Shown: in pieces, positions 21,861 through 32,039 of the stretch
How the letters are laid out: every line of letters begins with the position of its first letter
Numbering within the stretch: the stretch's first letter is position 1
NCBI RefSeq assembly: GCF_027887165.1
Contig: NC_077232.1
Span: 84,970,541 to 85,034,540 of the forward strand
Direction: 5' to 3'
Length of the DNA: 64,000 nucleotides
Origin: Monodelphis domestica
Lineage: Eukaryota; Chordata; Mammalia; Didelphimorphia; Didelphidae
Made by a program: the position numbers and the translations under genes
The notes under the pieces: model-generated
The model's database searches: none
The model's input: only the letters and a program-made list of their open reading frames with translations
Told to the model about the DNA's origin: nothing

Positions 21861-22520
21861 ACAAAAGATCAGGGTGACAATTTTATGGAAGATGGACTGG
21901 TGGGAATGTGAGTGTGAGGTGACAGAAACAAGAACAAGATAGCATGAAGGACAAAGCAGATAAAAGGGGATTTGCAAAGAAAAAATAAATAAGACTTGGG
22001 GATTAGCTGCATGTGTGGGGATAAAGGAAGGATGGTCCAAGATGACTCCAAGTCTTCAGGTCTAAGGCAGTCCGTCAATAAATATTTATTAAATTCTTAC
22101 TATTTGTCAGGTTCCTAGGAGAAAGGTGGTTCCTCTATCAGAAATTGGAGAGTTGGTAAGGCAAGTAGTCTTATGGAGGGAAAAGAGGGAGTTCAGATTC
22201 TAGACACATTGAGTTTGGAATAGTAAGACCACACAAGTGCAGATGACTAGGGCACAGTTGGAAATATGGACCTGAAGTAAAGACTAGAGATAAAGATTTA
22301 GATCCATCAGCAGAGAGTTCATAACCCAAATCACACAAGTGGATGAGGTTTTTGTAGGACAAAAAAGAAAGAGAAACAGATGGGTCTAAGACTGGACATT
22401 GGACTGGCTGAGGTTCAGCAGGAGTCAAGAAGGAATAGAATCTAGGACATGGGGTGGAAGGGATAGCTTGAGGAAGGATGGATATTCTTCATTTGATACT
22501 AAGAGATGGATAAAATGTGC
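21861..22520. other. Purine-rich repeat-like DNA, family not identified
   Basis: Contains AATAAATATTTATTAAATTC at 22077-22096 and long plus-strand purine-rich text resembling the body of the CATTTATTAAG repeat. No gene. Confidence 0.4.
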
Positions 22521-22524
22521 TGAT

Positions 22525-22750
22525 CTTGGTACTCAAAAGAACTTTCATCATTTGATCATAAATTTAGAGTTGGAAAGGACACTTAAAGGTCTTAAATCCA
22601 ACCCCCTTATTTTACAGAAGAGCAAATTAAGACTCAGAAAGGTTAGGTGACTTAGCCAGGATCACACAACTAGTAAATGTCAGAGTCAAGATTTTTGAAC
22701 TCTGTCATTCTCAACTACTCCAAGTCCAACTCTCTACCACTATACCATGA
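22525..22750 (-). repeat. CORE-SINE with L2-like tail
   Basis: TTTAGAGTTGGAAAGGACAC, TCCAACCCCCTTATTTTACA, AAGACTCAGAAAGGTTAGG and GGATCACACAACTAGTAAAT. Confidence 0.8.
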
Positions 22751-24000
22751 AGCCTTTGAATAGTGTACCTAAAATGCTTTGCTGACCTCTATATGAATGC
22801 TAATTACTTCATGAGTAGTCTTCCTAATAAGTTTCCCTAGCACCTAACTCTTTACCGGTTTTTGCTTTCTTGTAGTTGAGTCAACATCCTGGTTTCTACC
22901 TCTCTCCTGATCAGCAGCTTAGGTGGGTGTAGGAAGAAATAAAATTTTCTTTCAATTATTTCCATAGCAACCACATCAGCTGCATCTGTTGTCTGTTGGA
23001 AACTTTTCTTTGTCTCTTTCTATGTACAACTATTGAGAGATGCTGTACTTTATTGTGGGTAGCATAAAGGATTTTTCAGGGTAATTTTGACTCTCTGTGA
23101 TTTTCTTCTTATACACAGCCTTTAGAAAATATTCCCTGGCTAAGATGAGAGTCCACTGCTGGTTTTTCCAAAGCAATTTTACTAGCTAGAGACCTTTTGC
23201 AAATGGTGAAACTTGCTTGCCTTTCCAATGGTGACCAAGTCTTCCAATGTTTGTTATCATGGTTATGTTTTCACTTATCTTTTAGTGGGAATGCTGAGAC
23301 TTTTGCAGGAACTGTTTTAGTCACTCTCCCAGATATGAACATGGAGAACAACAGCTTCGTCTTGGCTTTGGGAAGGCTTTATTTTGCAACACACTCTTGC
23401 CAGTTCCTTTGCTTGATGGGAATTATTTGTTCTCCTTACAGCTGCTGCCACAGCTGTTCACTCCAGAGGGAGAAAGGTAATCCCAGGGCTTGCGGCTGTT
23501 GCTGATAAATGACTACAGCAATTAGAGGTAACATCTAACCTGATTAGTTTGCAAGATAACAGAATTTCAGTGTTTATTTATTAGTTGAGGCACTGTTGTG
23601 GGGAGAGTGAGGACCTCTGGGGCTATGGAGATAGATGAGGTTAGAGGGATGTCCGTTCAGGGTTTGGGACATCTTTCCTCAATTGCTCCTTTAGCACAGG
23701 AATTGCTGGGATCTGTTGATCACATTAGCCTTTCCACCAGGGTATTTCAGAGAACTAGACCATGGAAAGGGAGTTGGCGTGTCTGGAATCAGATTATCCT
23801 CTAAATGGTAAAGAATGGAGAGAGTAGAGAGTAGTCCTAGTTGCAGGGGAGAACAGGCAGTCAGGAGGACTCATAGAGCTCTGATGGCAATGTTTGGTCC
23901 TGAGTCATCATTGCCTAGAATTTAACCTGGGTCCCAGGCCCACATCTTTGGCTTACTATCTGGGTGACTGACCAAATTACTTGACCTGAATCTTGCCTCA
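22751..24000. other. Intergenic DNA, nothing recognised
   Basis: A 102-codon open frame at 23197-23505 shows no family resemblance, splice context or codon signature, so it is not called. Confidence 0.5.
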
Positions 24001-24004
24001 CACA

Positions 24005-24650
24005 CTTGGTTGGTGGTTGTCCTTCATACTCAAAGAGGACCAAAATGACGTCACTCTGCTGGAGTCAGTGTACAAACAGTGTGTCCAACTGTGGCTGATC
24101 AGACCAATATGAGCTTGGAAGGCTCTACCACAGGTCGGGCACAAACAGTCCACATAAACATCCGAGACTGAGATGCTTCTAAATCTGCATCCCATGTTTC
24201 TTCTCAGCTACTGCAGTTTTCTTTGCTCATAAAACACAGCGCCCTCTTTGATGTGGGCATATTGTGCTGAACAATGCTATGCCGGTGTCTCCTATGTCTC
24301 CCAACTGATACCAAAGTGCTTCACAGAGACCATCAGAGTGTCCTGGTGTCAGACCTCTGTGGGAGTTCTTTATAGAATAATCTTTTAGGCAAACATTTGT
24401 TTGGCACTCCACATGGCCAGCCCATTGGAGCCACACTCTGGGCAGCAGAGTTTGAATGCTTGGCAGTCAACTTGTGGAAGGACCTCAGTGGCCATTACCT
24501 TATCTTTTCAGGTGATCTTTAACTCATCCTGAAATAATTCAAATGGAAGTGAGTCAGTTTCTTGGCATGACACTGGTAGATTATGCAGGTTTCCCAAGCA
24601 TACAGGATCTGTCCGTAGACTTGTTTGCTTTGATCCTAGGCAAATCATGT
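24005..24650 (-). mobile_element. Non-LTR LINE 3' fragment, copy 2, with C2H2-like finger
   Basis: The minus strand reads, with frame changes, LQWAGHVECQTN (RWAGHV motif of LINE ORF2 C-terminal regions), then CEALWYQLGD. Near the end it reads DCLCPTCGRAFQAHIGLISH, a C-x2-C...H finger of the type that ends several LINE polyproteins. It aligns with copy 1 over GTCCTTCAT..GAGGACCAAAATGA and on to the CACAGGYCRGG word. Inactive. Confidence 0.75.
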
Positions 24651-24771
24651 AGCCTCTTCGTGCTCCAAGTACCTTTCTAAGGACAGAAAAGGACTCATCT
24701 GAATTGGTGGAGTCTCCTTACAGAGGTGTTTTCTATTCCAATGCAAACACAAATCTGGCCCTCTAACTTTA

Positions 24772-24890
24772 TTTTTTAAATTAATTTATTTAGTCAATTT
24801 GGAACATTATTGCTTGGTTACAAGAATCATATTCTTTCCCTCTCTTCCCTCCCTCCAACCCTTCCATAGCTGACACACAATTCCACTGGG
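24772..24890 (-). mobile_element. Severely 5'-truncated L1 with perfect target duplication
   Basis: Reverse of a marsupial L1 3' end: a T-rich start, TTTAGTCAATTTGGAACATT, CTTGGTTACAAGAATCATAT, TTCCCTCTCTTCCC and CACAATTCCACTGGG. It is flanked by identical 16-bp TGGCCCTCTAACTTTA at 24756-24771 and 24891-24906. Confidence 0.92.
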
Positions 24891-24906
24891 TGGCCCTCTA
24901 ACTTTA

Positions 24907-25130
24907 ACAACACCCCTAATTGAAACCTAATCCTTATCTCATATCCTAATCCCATGTCCAGCTCTTATCAGACCCTTAACTTTAACCCTATCCCCATTTC
25001 AATCTCTAGCCCTATCTCCTTCCCTATTGCTATTGCTATCCCTTTCCACATGCCTAACCCTGCCCTTAGTTCAATACTTATCCCATCCCTATCCTTAGCT
25101 CTATCCCTATTTCTAATTTCTTTGTTGAAG
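24907..25130. repeat. Degenerate CCTAAT/CCCTAT pyrimidine-rich tandem sequence
   Basis: Repeated hexamer-like words (CCTAATCC, TATCCC, TTAACCC, GCCCTATC, CTATCCCTAT) over about 220 bp with strong strand asymmetry. It looks like a decayed short tandem repeat. Confidence 0.6.
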
Positions 25131-25149
25131 AGACAACTTAAGCATTAGC

Positions 25150-25232
25150 TCCAAAGCAGAAGACTGGTAAGAGCTAGGCAACTGGGGTAAAATGACTTGC
25201 CCAGGGTCACATAGCTAGGAAGTGTCTGAAGT
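25150..25232 (-). repeat. MAR1-type SINE fragment
   Basis: CCAAAGCAGAAGACTGGTAA, AATGACTTGCCCAGGGTCAC and ATAGCTAGGAAGTGTCTGA. Confidence 0.75.
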
Positions 25233-25389
25233 CACTAAGAATGATTTCTAGATTGGAAAAGGCAAACTAAAAATGGTGGCTATTGGGGAGGTGCTATGCA
25301 AAATAGGTAGGGAGATGGTAAGAGAACACTTTGTTGTTCTTGCTACATTCAGGTGTCCAGAAACTGAAAGAAGTAGCCATCTGATCTGA

Positions 25390-25680
25390 AATATCATATA
25401 GAGATCAATTAGTCTAATTTCTTCATTTAAATAAAGAAGAAACTGAGGACCAGAGATATAAAAGAAGTTGCCTAAAGTCATATAGGTCAGTAAATCAATA
25501 AACATTTATTAAGCAGCAACTATATTCCAGGCACTCTCCCAAGTGTTGATAATACAAACAAAAGCAAAAGACAGTCCCTGCTCTCTAGGAGTTCACAGTC
25601 TAATGGAGGAAGATAGACCTGGGATTTGAGCCTCTGACTTCAAATGCCAAATCCAATACTCTTTCTGCTATGGTTTAGAC
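25390..25680 (-). repeat. CORE-SINE interrupted by a CATTTATTAAG-type repeat
   Basis: Minus MIR at 25390-25495 (AAGAAACTGAGGACCAG, CCTAAAGTCATATAGGTCAG). It resumes at about 25617 (ACCTGGGATTTGAGCC), split by AAACATTTATTAAGCAGCAA..TCTAATGGAGGA at 25497-25615. Confidence 0.65.
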
Positions 25681-25717
25681 TTCTAGAAAAATAAATTTAT
25701 TAATTAAAATGTACTCA

Positions 25718-25925
25718 TTGGGGACAGGTAGGTAGCTCATAAGATAAAGAGTCAGGCCTAGAGGTGGGAGATCCTGGGTTCAAATCTGACCTTGGACACT
25801 TCCTAGCTGTGTGACCTGGGGCAAGTCACCTAACCCCAGTTGCCTAGCCCCTTATTACTCCTCTGCTTTGGAGCAAATATTTAGTATTGATTCTAAGACA
25901 GAAGGTAAGGGTTTAAAAAATATAT
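25718..25925 (+). repeat. MAR1-type SINE, full length
   Basis: GGGGACAGGTAGGTAGCTCA, GAGATCCTGGGTTCAAATCT, CCTAGCTGTGTGACCTGGGG, TTGATTCTAAGACAGAAGG and TAAGGGTTTAAAAAATAT. Confidence 0.9.
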
Positions 25926-25939
25926 TCGTTGTGGCACCA

Positions 25940-26115
25940 AAGAAACATGGCATAGTAGAGAGAACATTGGGCTTATAGTTAATAGAATTCAGGTTCCAAT
26001 CCTTGCTTCACTGTTTATTAGCTATCTCACTCATTTTCCTTATCTGTGAAATGGGAACAAAACAATTTACATTATCTATCTTGTAGCATTGTTGTAAGGA
26101 AAATTCAAATCTCAG
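25940..26115 (+). repeat. CORE-SINE
   Basis: CATGGCATAGTAGAGAGAAC, TTATCTGTGAAATGGGAACA and TTGTAGCATTGTTGTAAGGA. Confidence 0.7.
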
Positions 26116-26504
26116 AATACAGTTTTCTTTTTTTTCTCATTCATAGAGATTTAAAGAGTAAGAGTTTTGTAAAGAAGAATCAGGAAACATTAAACTAGAA
26201 GGGAACATGAAGATCCTGCTCTTTTGAAGTTCATTTTGATATGTGCTCTGTTGATCGCTATCACAATTTTTATGCCATTAGGCAAAGTGTTGGTTAGCCT
26301 AGCATAGGGATGAAGGCTTGGAACAAGGCAGTGGCAAATTTTCTGGAGGTATATGTGGAAATATATTGTATAGAGTTTCTCAATACTTTGCCTTGAAAGA
26401 CACCAGGGAAATGAAGTGTTTTATTATTCTCCAAGAGACCTTTTGTCATTCTTCCTAATTAAAATGGTAATTCAGTTTCTCTGTCAAGGCACAGAAGTCA
26501 TTTT
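26116..26504. other. Intergenic DNA, nothing recognised
   Basis: No gene or named repeat. Confidence 0.45.
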
Positions 26505-26640
26505 TGATTCAACATCATAGAATTAGAGTTGGAAGGGATATCAGTGGCCACCCAAGTCTAACCTCCTCAAGATAAATATTAGAAAACAGAGGCACAGGAA
26601 AGGGAAGTAACTTGCCAAAGGCTACACAGGTATATAGAAT
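26505..26640 (-). repeat. CORE-SINE with L2-like tail
   Basis: ATCATAGAATTAGAGTTGGA, CCACCCAAGTCTAACC and CAAAGGCTACACAGG. Confidence 0.7.
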
Positions 26641-26682
26641 CAGAGTTGGAAATCATCTAATCAGCCCTTCCTCACCATTAGT

Positions 26683-26935
26683 TGCCGTTCAGTTATTTAA
26701 GCAATGTCCAACTCTTTGTGATCTCATTTGGGTTTTTCTTGTCAAACATACTAGAGTGGTTTGTCATTTCCTTCTTTAGATAGCTCATTTGAGAAATGAG
26801 GAAATTGAGGCAAAAAAGTACAGTGACTTGCCCAGGGTCACATAGCAAATAAGTCTGAGGCTGGATTTGAATTCATGAAGATGAGTCTTTCTGAATCCAA
26901 GCCCAGTGCTCTAGCCACTGCACTAACTACTGAAC
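26683..26935 (-). repeat. tRNA-SINE with RTE/BovB-like tail, full length
   Basis: Tail in reverse: TTCAGTTATTTAAGCAATGT, CCAACTCTTTGTGATCTCAT, ACTAGAGTGGTTTGTCATTT and CCTTCTTTAGATAGC. The tRNA-like head follows: CAGTGACTTGCCCAGGGTCA, GATTTGAATTCATGAAGATG. Confidence 0.85.
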
Positions 26936-26939
26936 TTCT

Positions 26940-27065
26940 CATCACAGAAATAAGGAAACAGAGAGCAATAATGATTAATGATACTTGCCCAATGTCATAT
27001 AGGTAGTAAGTATGGAAAGATTTGAATCCAGATCCTCTAATTCAAGAACCAGTATTCTTTCCATG
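26940..27065 (-). repeat. CORE-SINE fragment
   Basis: ATCACAGAAATAAGGAAACA, TTGCCCAATGTCATATAGGT and GATTTGAATCCAGATCC. Confidence 0.65.
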
Positions 27066-27920
27066 AATCATGGGGTTTTTTTTGTTGTTGTTCTTGTTAA
27101 GAAATCTGTCCATGTCTGATCAAAATTGCCACAGGATACATACACACAACCTCCTTATTTTCTGCCTCTTGAGGTGGTGAGAGAGAAACATTGCCTTTGA
27201 GCTGGGACAGTCTCATATATTAATTTTCCCTTTTCCCTTTATGTTTACCTTTTCTCTTTCCTTGATAATGGCCTCAGGGTAAGGAAGACTTGGATTTACT
27301 TTCTGCTTCTATTTATCCTATTAGATTGGATGTGATGCACAGTGGGAATATGAAGATGGAAAATAAACACCCTCCCCTCATGGAGCTTACATTGTCTTGG
27401 GGAGAACAGGACACACACAGATAAGCAACATTCAAGATAAACTGTCTCCTAGGCAAAGACTTGAAACAGATACAAGACTCTAGTCTAGCTCAAGGAGGAA
27501 GGGAGGGAGGAATCACCAGTTTCACATCACTTTAATAAATGTGCTTCAAATTGAACAGACTCTAACTGGGAGGGATGCTCTAAAGTTATTGTTTCCAACA
27601 AGGAGGGTTCACGGAGTCCTGTTTCTCTTTAAGGTTTTAGAAGAACCATGGCCAGGGTGGTGAATGCATCAGATTCAACATTGCATCAGGAAGTGTGAAG
27701 AGTTGCACAAGCCGGGTTTTGGCAGCCTCCAGCTTTCTGAAGAACTTGTTTTTCCTCAGAACACAAGAAAAGGAAAACTGAGCCTCCCTCTGGTCCACTT
27801 AGACAAGCAGAAGGTGGACTGTAGCCATCCTTGCTTCTTCCAGAACACTCCATGCCCCCACCCATTGCTCAAAGAAAGAGGATTTGGGACACATTACAAC
27901 CTGTTCCATAGTGTTCTAAG
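27066..27920. other. Intergenic DNA
   Basis: A CATTTATTAAG-type fragment is likely at 27340-27450 (CTCATGGAGCTTACATTG, ACACACACAGATAAG). A 117-codon frame at 27664-28017 has no recognisable domain, and its end lies in a CORE-SINE, so it is not called. Confidence 0.5.
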
Positions 27921-27924
27921 TTTT

Positions 27925-28080
27925 ATAAAATATTTACTTCCCAATAATCCGGAAGGGTGGTTCCATTTTACAGCTAAAGAAAATGAGGTTCCGATTCGCC
28001 CATGGTCACACAGTTAGGAGATATTGGAGGCTGGCTCAGAATCTAGGACTCCTGGCTCCCAGACTTATTGTTCCTTTCAC
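27925..28080 (-). repeat. CORE-SINE
   Basis: CCATTTTACAGCTAAAGAAA, CATGGTCACACAGTTAGGAG and AGAATCTAGGACTCCTGGCT. Confidence 0.7.
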
Positions 28081-28117
28081 TACTGAATCCTTTATTCCAA
28101 GATTGTTGTTGTTGTTG

Positions 28118-28350
28118 TTGTTTTTTACTTTTTAAATTATTTTTCCCAGATTACATGTTGATACAGTTTTAAATATTTGTTTTATGACATTTTGCAATCC
28201 ATGTTCTATTCTTCCCTTAATCCCCTCTCCCCAAAAGGCAGGTAATATGATATAGGTTGTACATATATTATCATACACAATACATATTTCCATGTTCATC
28301 ATGTGAAACAAGACAAATATTATTTACATTAGAGAAAAAGTCAGAGGGGA
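28118..28350 (-). mobile_element. LINE L1 3' end fragment
   Basis: CCCAGATTACATGTTGATAC, TTAATCCCCTCTCCCC, AGGTAATATGATATAGGTTG and TACATATTTCCATGTTCATC are the marsupial L1 tail in reverse. Confidence 0.7.
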
Positions 28351-28354
28351 AATT

Positions 28355-28581
28355 TATTTTTTTAATTTTTTAATTCTTTTTAAACCCTTATCTTTCATCT
28401 TAGAATCAATGCTCTGTATTAGTTCCAAGGCAGAAGAGTGGAAAGGGCTAGGCAATGGGGGTCAAGTGACTTGCCCAGGGTCACACACCTAGGAAGTGTC
28501 TGCGGTCAGATTTGAACCTCGGACCTTCTCTCTGGGCCTGGCTCTCAATCCACTGGGCTGCCTAGCTGCCCCCCCCCCCCA
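28355..28581 (-). repeat. MAR1-type SINE, full length
   Basis: TTTTTAAACCCTTATCTTTC, GTTCCAAGGCAGAAGAGTGG, CTTGCCCAGGGTCACACACC and TCAATCCACTGGGCTGCC. It ends at a C14 run (28569-28580) where the family normally has CCCC. Confidence 0.9.
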
Positions 28582-28785
28582 TAGGAGAAGTAAAGTGAAG
28601 AATGGTATGCTTTAATCTGCATTTGGATATTCCTTCTGTGGCAATAGGCAGCTTTTTTTGGGTTGAGTCCCTTGGAGTTGTTCTGGATCTTTGCATTGCT
28701 GATAACAGTTAAGTCATCACAAATGATCATCAGGTTTTTGTTATTGTTGTCCTTTATATGTCCCTTTTGTCTTCTCATTTTCTTA

Positions 28786-29003
28786 TCAGGTAGCTAGGTG
28801 GCACAGTGGATTGAGTACCAACCCAGAGTCAGTAAGACTTAAGTTCAAATACAGCCTCAGACACTAGCTGTGTGATCCTGGGCAAGTCACTTATCCCACT
28901 TGCCTCAGGGTCTTGATCTATAAAATGAGCTGGAGAAAGAAATGGCAAACCACTTCAGTATCTCTGCCAAGAAAATCCCTGAAACAACAGAACAACAACA
29001 ATT
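28786..29003 (+). repeat. tRNA-SINE with RTE/BovB-like tail, full length
   Basis: GGTAGCTAGGTGGCACAGTG, TGTGTGATCCTGGGCAAGTC, ATAAAATGAGCTGGAGAAAG, AAATGGCAAACCACTTCAGT and AACAACAGAACAACAACAA. Confidence 0.88.
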
Positions 29004-29089
29004 GCTCAAGCCTTGAGCTATTTATCACTCTCTTCCCTGTTCTGCACAGGAGTCTCACCTCCAAGAACTAGAAGCTAGTGAGTTGTTTG

Positions 29090-29785
29090 AGTGTTGAGCT
29101 GAATTAATAAAGCAAAATCCAACAGGGATAAAATGGAAATCTTATGATTGGGTACTAAGAAAAAAATAGCTTCATAAATACAAGGTGGCTAGACAGATGA
29201 AAAACATCTGGGGACTTTAGTGAACTCCAAGCAGCATGATGTGGCAGCCAAAGAATTGAGTGTGATCTTGGACTTCATTAAGAGAGTCATAGCTTCCAAG
29301 ACTGAAGAAGTAATAGTCCCACTACAATCTACCCTCATCAGACCTCATCTGGACAGTGGTGGTTAATTTTGGGCAACATGGCTCATCAAGAGCATCAAGA
29401 AGGTAGAAGAAAGTCCAGATAATGGCAGCCAAGATGGTGAAGGACTTTGAATTCATGTCACATGGAGATCAGTTGAAGGAATGGGGTACATTTAGCTTGG
29501 AGAAGAGAAGACTTAGGGGGTACATGATAGCTGTGTTTAAAACTCAGAAGCTTTTTAAATGTAAGAAAGATTAGAACTAGGGTTGCTGAGTGGAAATCAA
29601 AAATTCTTCCTAAAAATTAGAGCTGTAAAGAAGTAGGATGGACTACTCCCAGTAGGGCTTCTCCACTTTGGATGGCTTCAAGCAGAGTCTAGATGACCAC
29701 ATTTAAGGGTGTGACAGAGGGGCTTCCTTTAATGACCCTTGAAATCTCTTGCAACCCTCACATTTTGTGATTCTGTTATCTACTG
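29090..29785 (+). mobile_element. CR1/L3-type LINE 3' fragment
   Basis: Order and words match CR1/L3 ends: GATGTGGCAGCCAAAGAATT, CTCATCAGACCTCATCTGGA, AAGATGGTGAAGGACTTTGA, TTAGCTTGGAGAAGAGAAGA, CATGATAGCTGTGTTTAAAA and GTCTAGATGACCACATTTAA. It ends with the tail ACATTTTGTGATTCTGT. Coding capacity is lost. Confidence 0.8.
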
Positions 29786-30190
29786 CCCCCAAATGTTTTA
29801 TAGATGATAGCAACTCATTTTCCTGCTAAAATGTGAGCCTTTATTATTATGGCAGGATTACTTGATTGCTTATTTTAAGTCACTGGCTTCTTTCCCTGTT
29901 TTTCTTGGCTGGTCAAACATGATTATCACTGCCTATGTAAGCAAATTATATAATTTCCAGTTTTCTGCAGATGATATGTGGATTCTACACATAGGCTTCC
30001 AGGTCCTTTTCTGGTCTTATCTTTCTCAATTTCTATATAACCACTCTCTTCTCTAGTCAAATAGCATTTCCCACATCAACATGTTTAGTTTGTGCTTTCT
30101 CATCTTTGTCCTTCTTCTTGTGGTTTTAATGTATTGGATAGAGAGCTGATATGTTAATAAATAAAATGTGGCTACCTTTACTTTTCATTG
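29786..30190. other. Intergenic DNA, nothing recognised
   Basis: No gene or named repeat. Confidence 0.45.
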
Positions 30191-30194
30191 ATAA

Positions 30195-30535
30195 TTAATT
30201 GACCTCAGGGTCAGGAAGACTTGGGTTCAAGTTTTGCTTTGGACACATACTATTGGGAAATTCAATGAACTTTTCAATGTTCTTGGCAACTCTCCAAAAT
30301 GACTAGATTTCTTAGATAGAGCTCCAAACTTGGAGTTGAGATGACTTGAGTTCAAATTCTGCCACAAATACTCACTATCTTTGTGGCCTGAAGAGATCAC
30401 CTATGCTTTCTGAGCTTTAGTCTCTTGATCTAAAAAGGGGGATAACAATATTTATCAGATATTGTTGTAATACTCAAAGGGGTTAGTATGTGTATGGCAC
30501 TTTGCAAACCTTAAAGCACTATAGAAATGCTAATT
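30195..30535 (+). repeat. Two tandem CORE-SINE copies
   Basis: First (about 30200-30290): GGGTCAGGAAGACTTGGGTT. Second (about 30305-30535): ACTTGGAGTTGAGATGACTT, TTCAAATTCTGCCACAAATA, GGGGGATAACAATATTTATC and TGCAAACCTTAAAGCACTAT. Followed by an AT-rich stretch to 30660. Confidence 0.65.
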
Positions 30536-30734
30536 TTTATAACTATAATAATAATAATTATGTGATATATAACAACATAATATTAATACAATTAATCTGT
30601 AATGTAGCCTGTTACATATATTCATTCTATATTTATATTAATATGTAATAATTATTGTTTTAAGCATTTTAAGTTGCAGAGAAGATGACAATGTAAGTCA
30701 GAAGAGAAAGTTTTCTCATCCGGGAGTTCCCTAT

Positions 30735-31025
30735 ATCAATGCAATCTCAGATCTAGTCTCTATTTCCATACCTTGTGCTTAGAATGCCTTCCTTATTATC
30801 TCTGCCCCTCAATAACCTGCTTCATCTATCAAAGTCCAACTCAAATGTTATTGCCTCCTTGAAGCCTTCCCAGACCCCCATTCCCTTAAGAGATGAGATT
30901 TCTCTAAAGTCTGACCTTTGGCAATAAGCCCCTACTTTGTACTTCCTACACTGTTTATGGAAGCCTCTTTTGGGGCTTGCAAGATCAGCTCTTATGAAAC
31001 TGTTTATCTCATTGTATTGTCTACA
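30735..31025 (+). mobile_element. LINE L2 3' fragment
   Basis: ATACCTTGTGCTTAGAATGC, CTTCATCTATCAAAGTCCAA, CTCAAATGTTATTGCCTCC and TTGAAGCCTTCCCAGACCCC, the L2 3' region. Confidence 0.75.
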
Positions 31026-31417
31026 ATTTGGGCAGCTTAACACCAGGCTTCACCCTGGTTATGGATTCAAAACCCAAACAGCCATCATGGCTTTGTCAAA
31101 GTAGGGTTACTCAAATGAGCTAGTATTATACATCCCTACTATATTTGGCTTTTCTTTTGAAATAAAAAAGAGATATCCTTATTAAAGTATCTAAGCACAA
31201 ACACCAGTCACTGAGCAATATTTCTAAAATAGAATATACCTTTGGCAACATGGGGGAATCCAATACAAGTCAAAAGTAAACACATACAACAGAAAAGCTG
31301 GGCAACCCCTACAGGGTAAGGAATAACAGGAAGACAAAACAGGGCTGTAAGGGCATACATAAAAAAAAAAAAAACTTTTTTAAAAGAAAGTAGTTGAGGC
31401 ATCGGTTTAACTGGCAC
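31026..31417. other. Intergenic DNA, nothing recognised
   Basis: Contains an A14 run near 31361. No gene. Confidence 0.45.
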
Positions 31418-31433
31418 TTTAATGAAGATTTAT

Positions 31434-31615
31434 TATTTAATTAATTAAAAAAAACGCTTACCTTTCATCTTAGAATCAATACTGTGTATTGGTTCCAAGG
31501 CAGAAGAGTGGTAAGAGGTTAGGCAGTGGGGGGTGAAGCTACTTGCCCAGGGTCACATAGCTAGGAAGTGTCTGAGGCCAGATTTGAACCCAGGACCTCC
31601 TGTCTTTGGGTCAGA
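31434..31615 (-). repeat. MAR1-type SINE with perfect 16-bp target duplication
   Basis: AAAAAAAACGCTTACCTTTC, TTGGTTCCAAGGCAGAAGAG, GCCCAGGGTCACATAGCTAG and GAACCCAGGACCTCCTGTC. Identical TTTAATGAAGATTTAT lies at 31418-31433 and 31616-31631. Confidence 0.93.
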
Positions 31616-31714
31616 TTTAATGAAGATTTATAGAAAGACACAGACACATATCACTCAGGATCAGAGAAAGAAGGACTGATTTCTCTGGGCAACTGGTGAG
31701 AGCACAAATCCAGG

Positions 31715-31850
31715 TTTAGAGCAAGCAGGGACCTTAGTCTTTGGAGATCACAGTTCTCATTATTTTATAGTTAAGGAAACTGAAGTCCAGGGTGGTTTAA
31801 TGACATCTGACAGGTAATAAGTGTCAGAATTGAGACTTTGGTTTTACAGA
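31715..31850 (-). repeat. CORE-SINE fragment
   Basis: TTATTTTATAGTTAAGGAAA, CTGAAGTCCAGGG and GACAGGTAATAAGTGTCAGA. Confidence 0.65.
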
Positions 31851-32039
31851 AATCCAAATACTTGGAGTTTCTAAGCTCATAATTCACAGCTTTCTGAAAA
31901 TCTCCTCCCACCACCTGGTCCTGTGACTCCTAGGTCAATACTCTTTGTATTAGACCTCATCCCTGCTTCATTCTGTTCTTGTTATCTGTGACTTGGAATG
32001 ATAATCCTATCATTTTACATGAGCATGCCTTGTTTGATC

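Noticed and set aside
23197-23505. 102-codon cysteine-rich open frame
   Set aside because: No signal peptide, splice context or recognised motif; length is within chance expectation for 64 kb.
25718-25800. tRNA gene suggested by A/B-box-like sequence
   Set aside because: The tRNA-like part is the head of a SINE seen in dozens of copies; no cloverleaf with an acceptor stem is kept.
27664-28017. 117-codon plus-strand open frame
   Set aside because: No family resemblance, and the last part lies in a minus-strand CORE-SINE.
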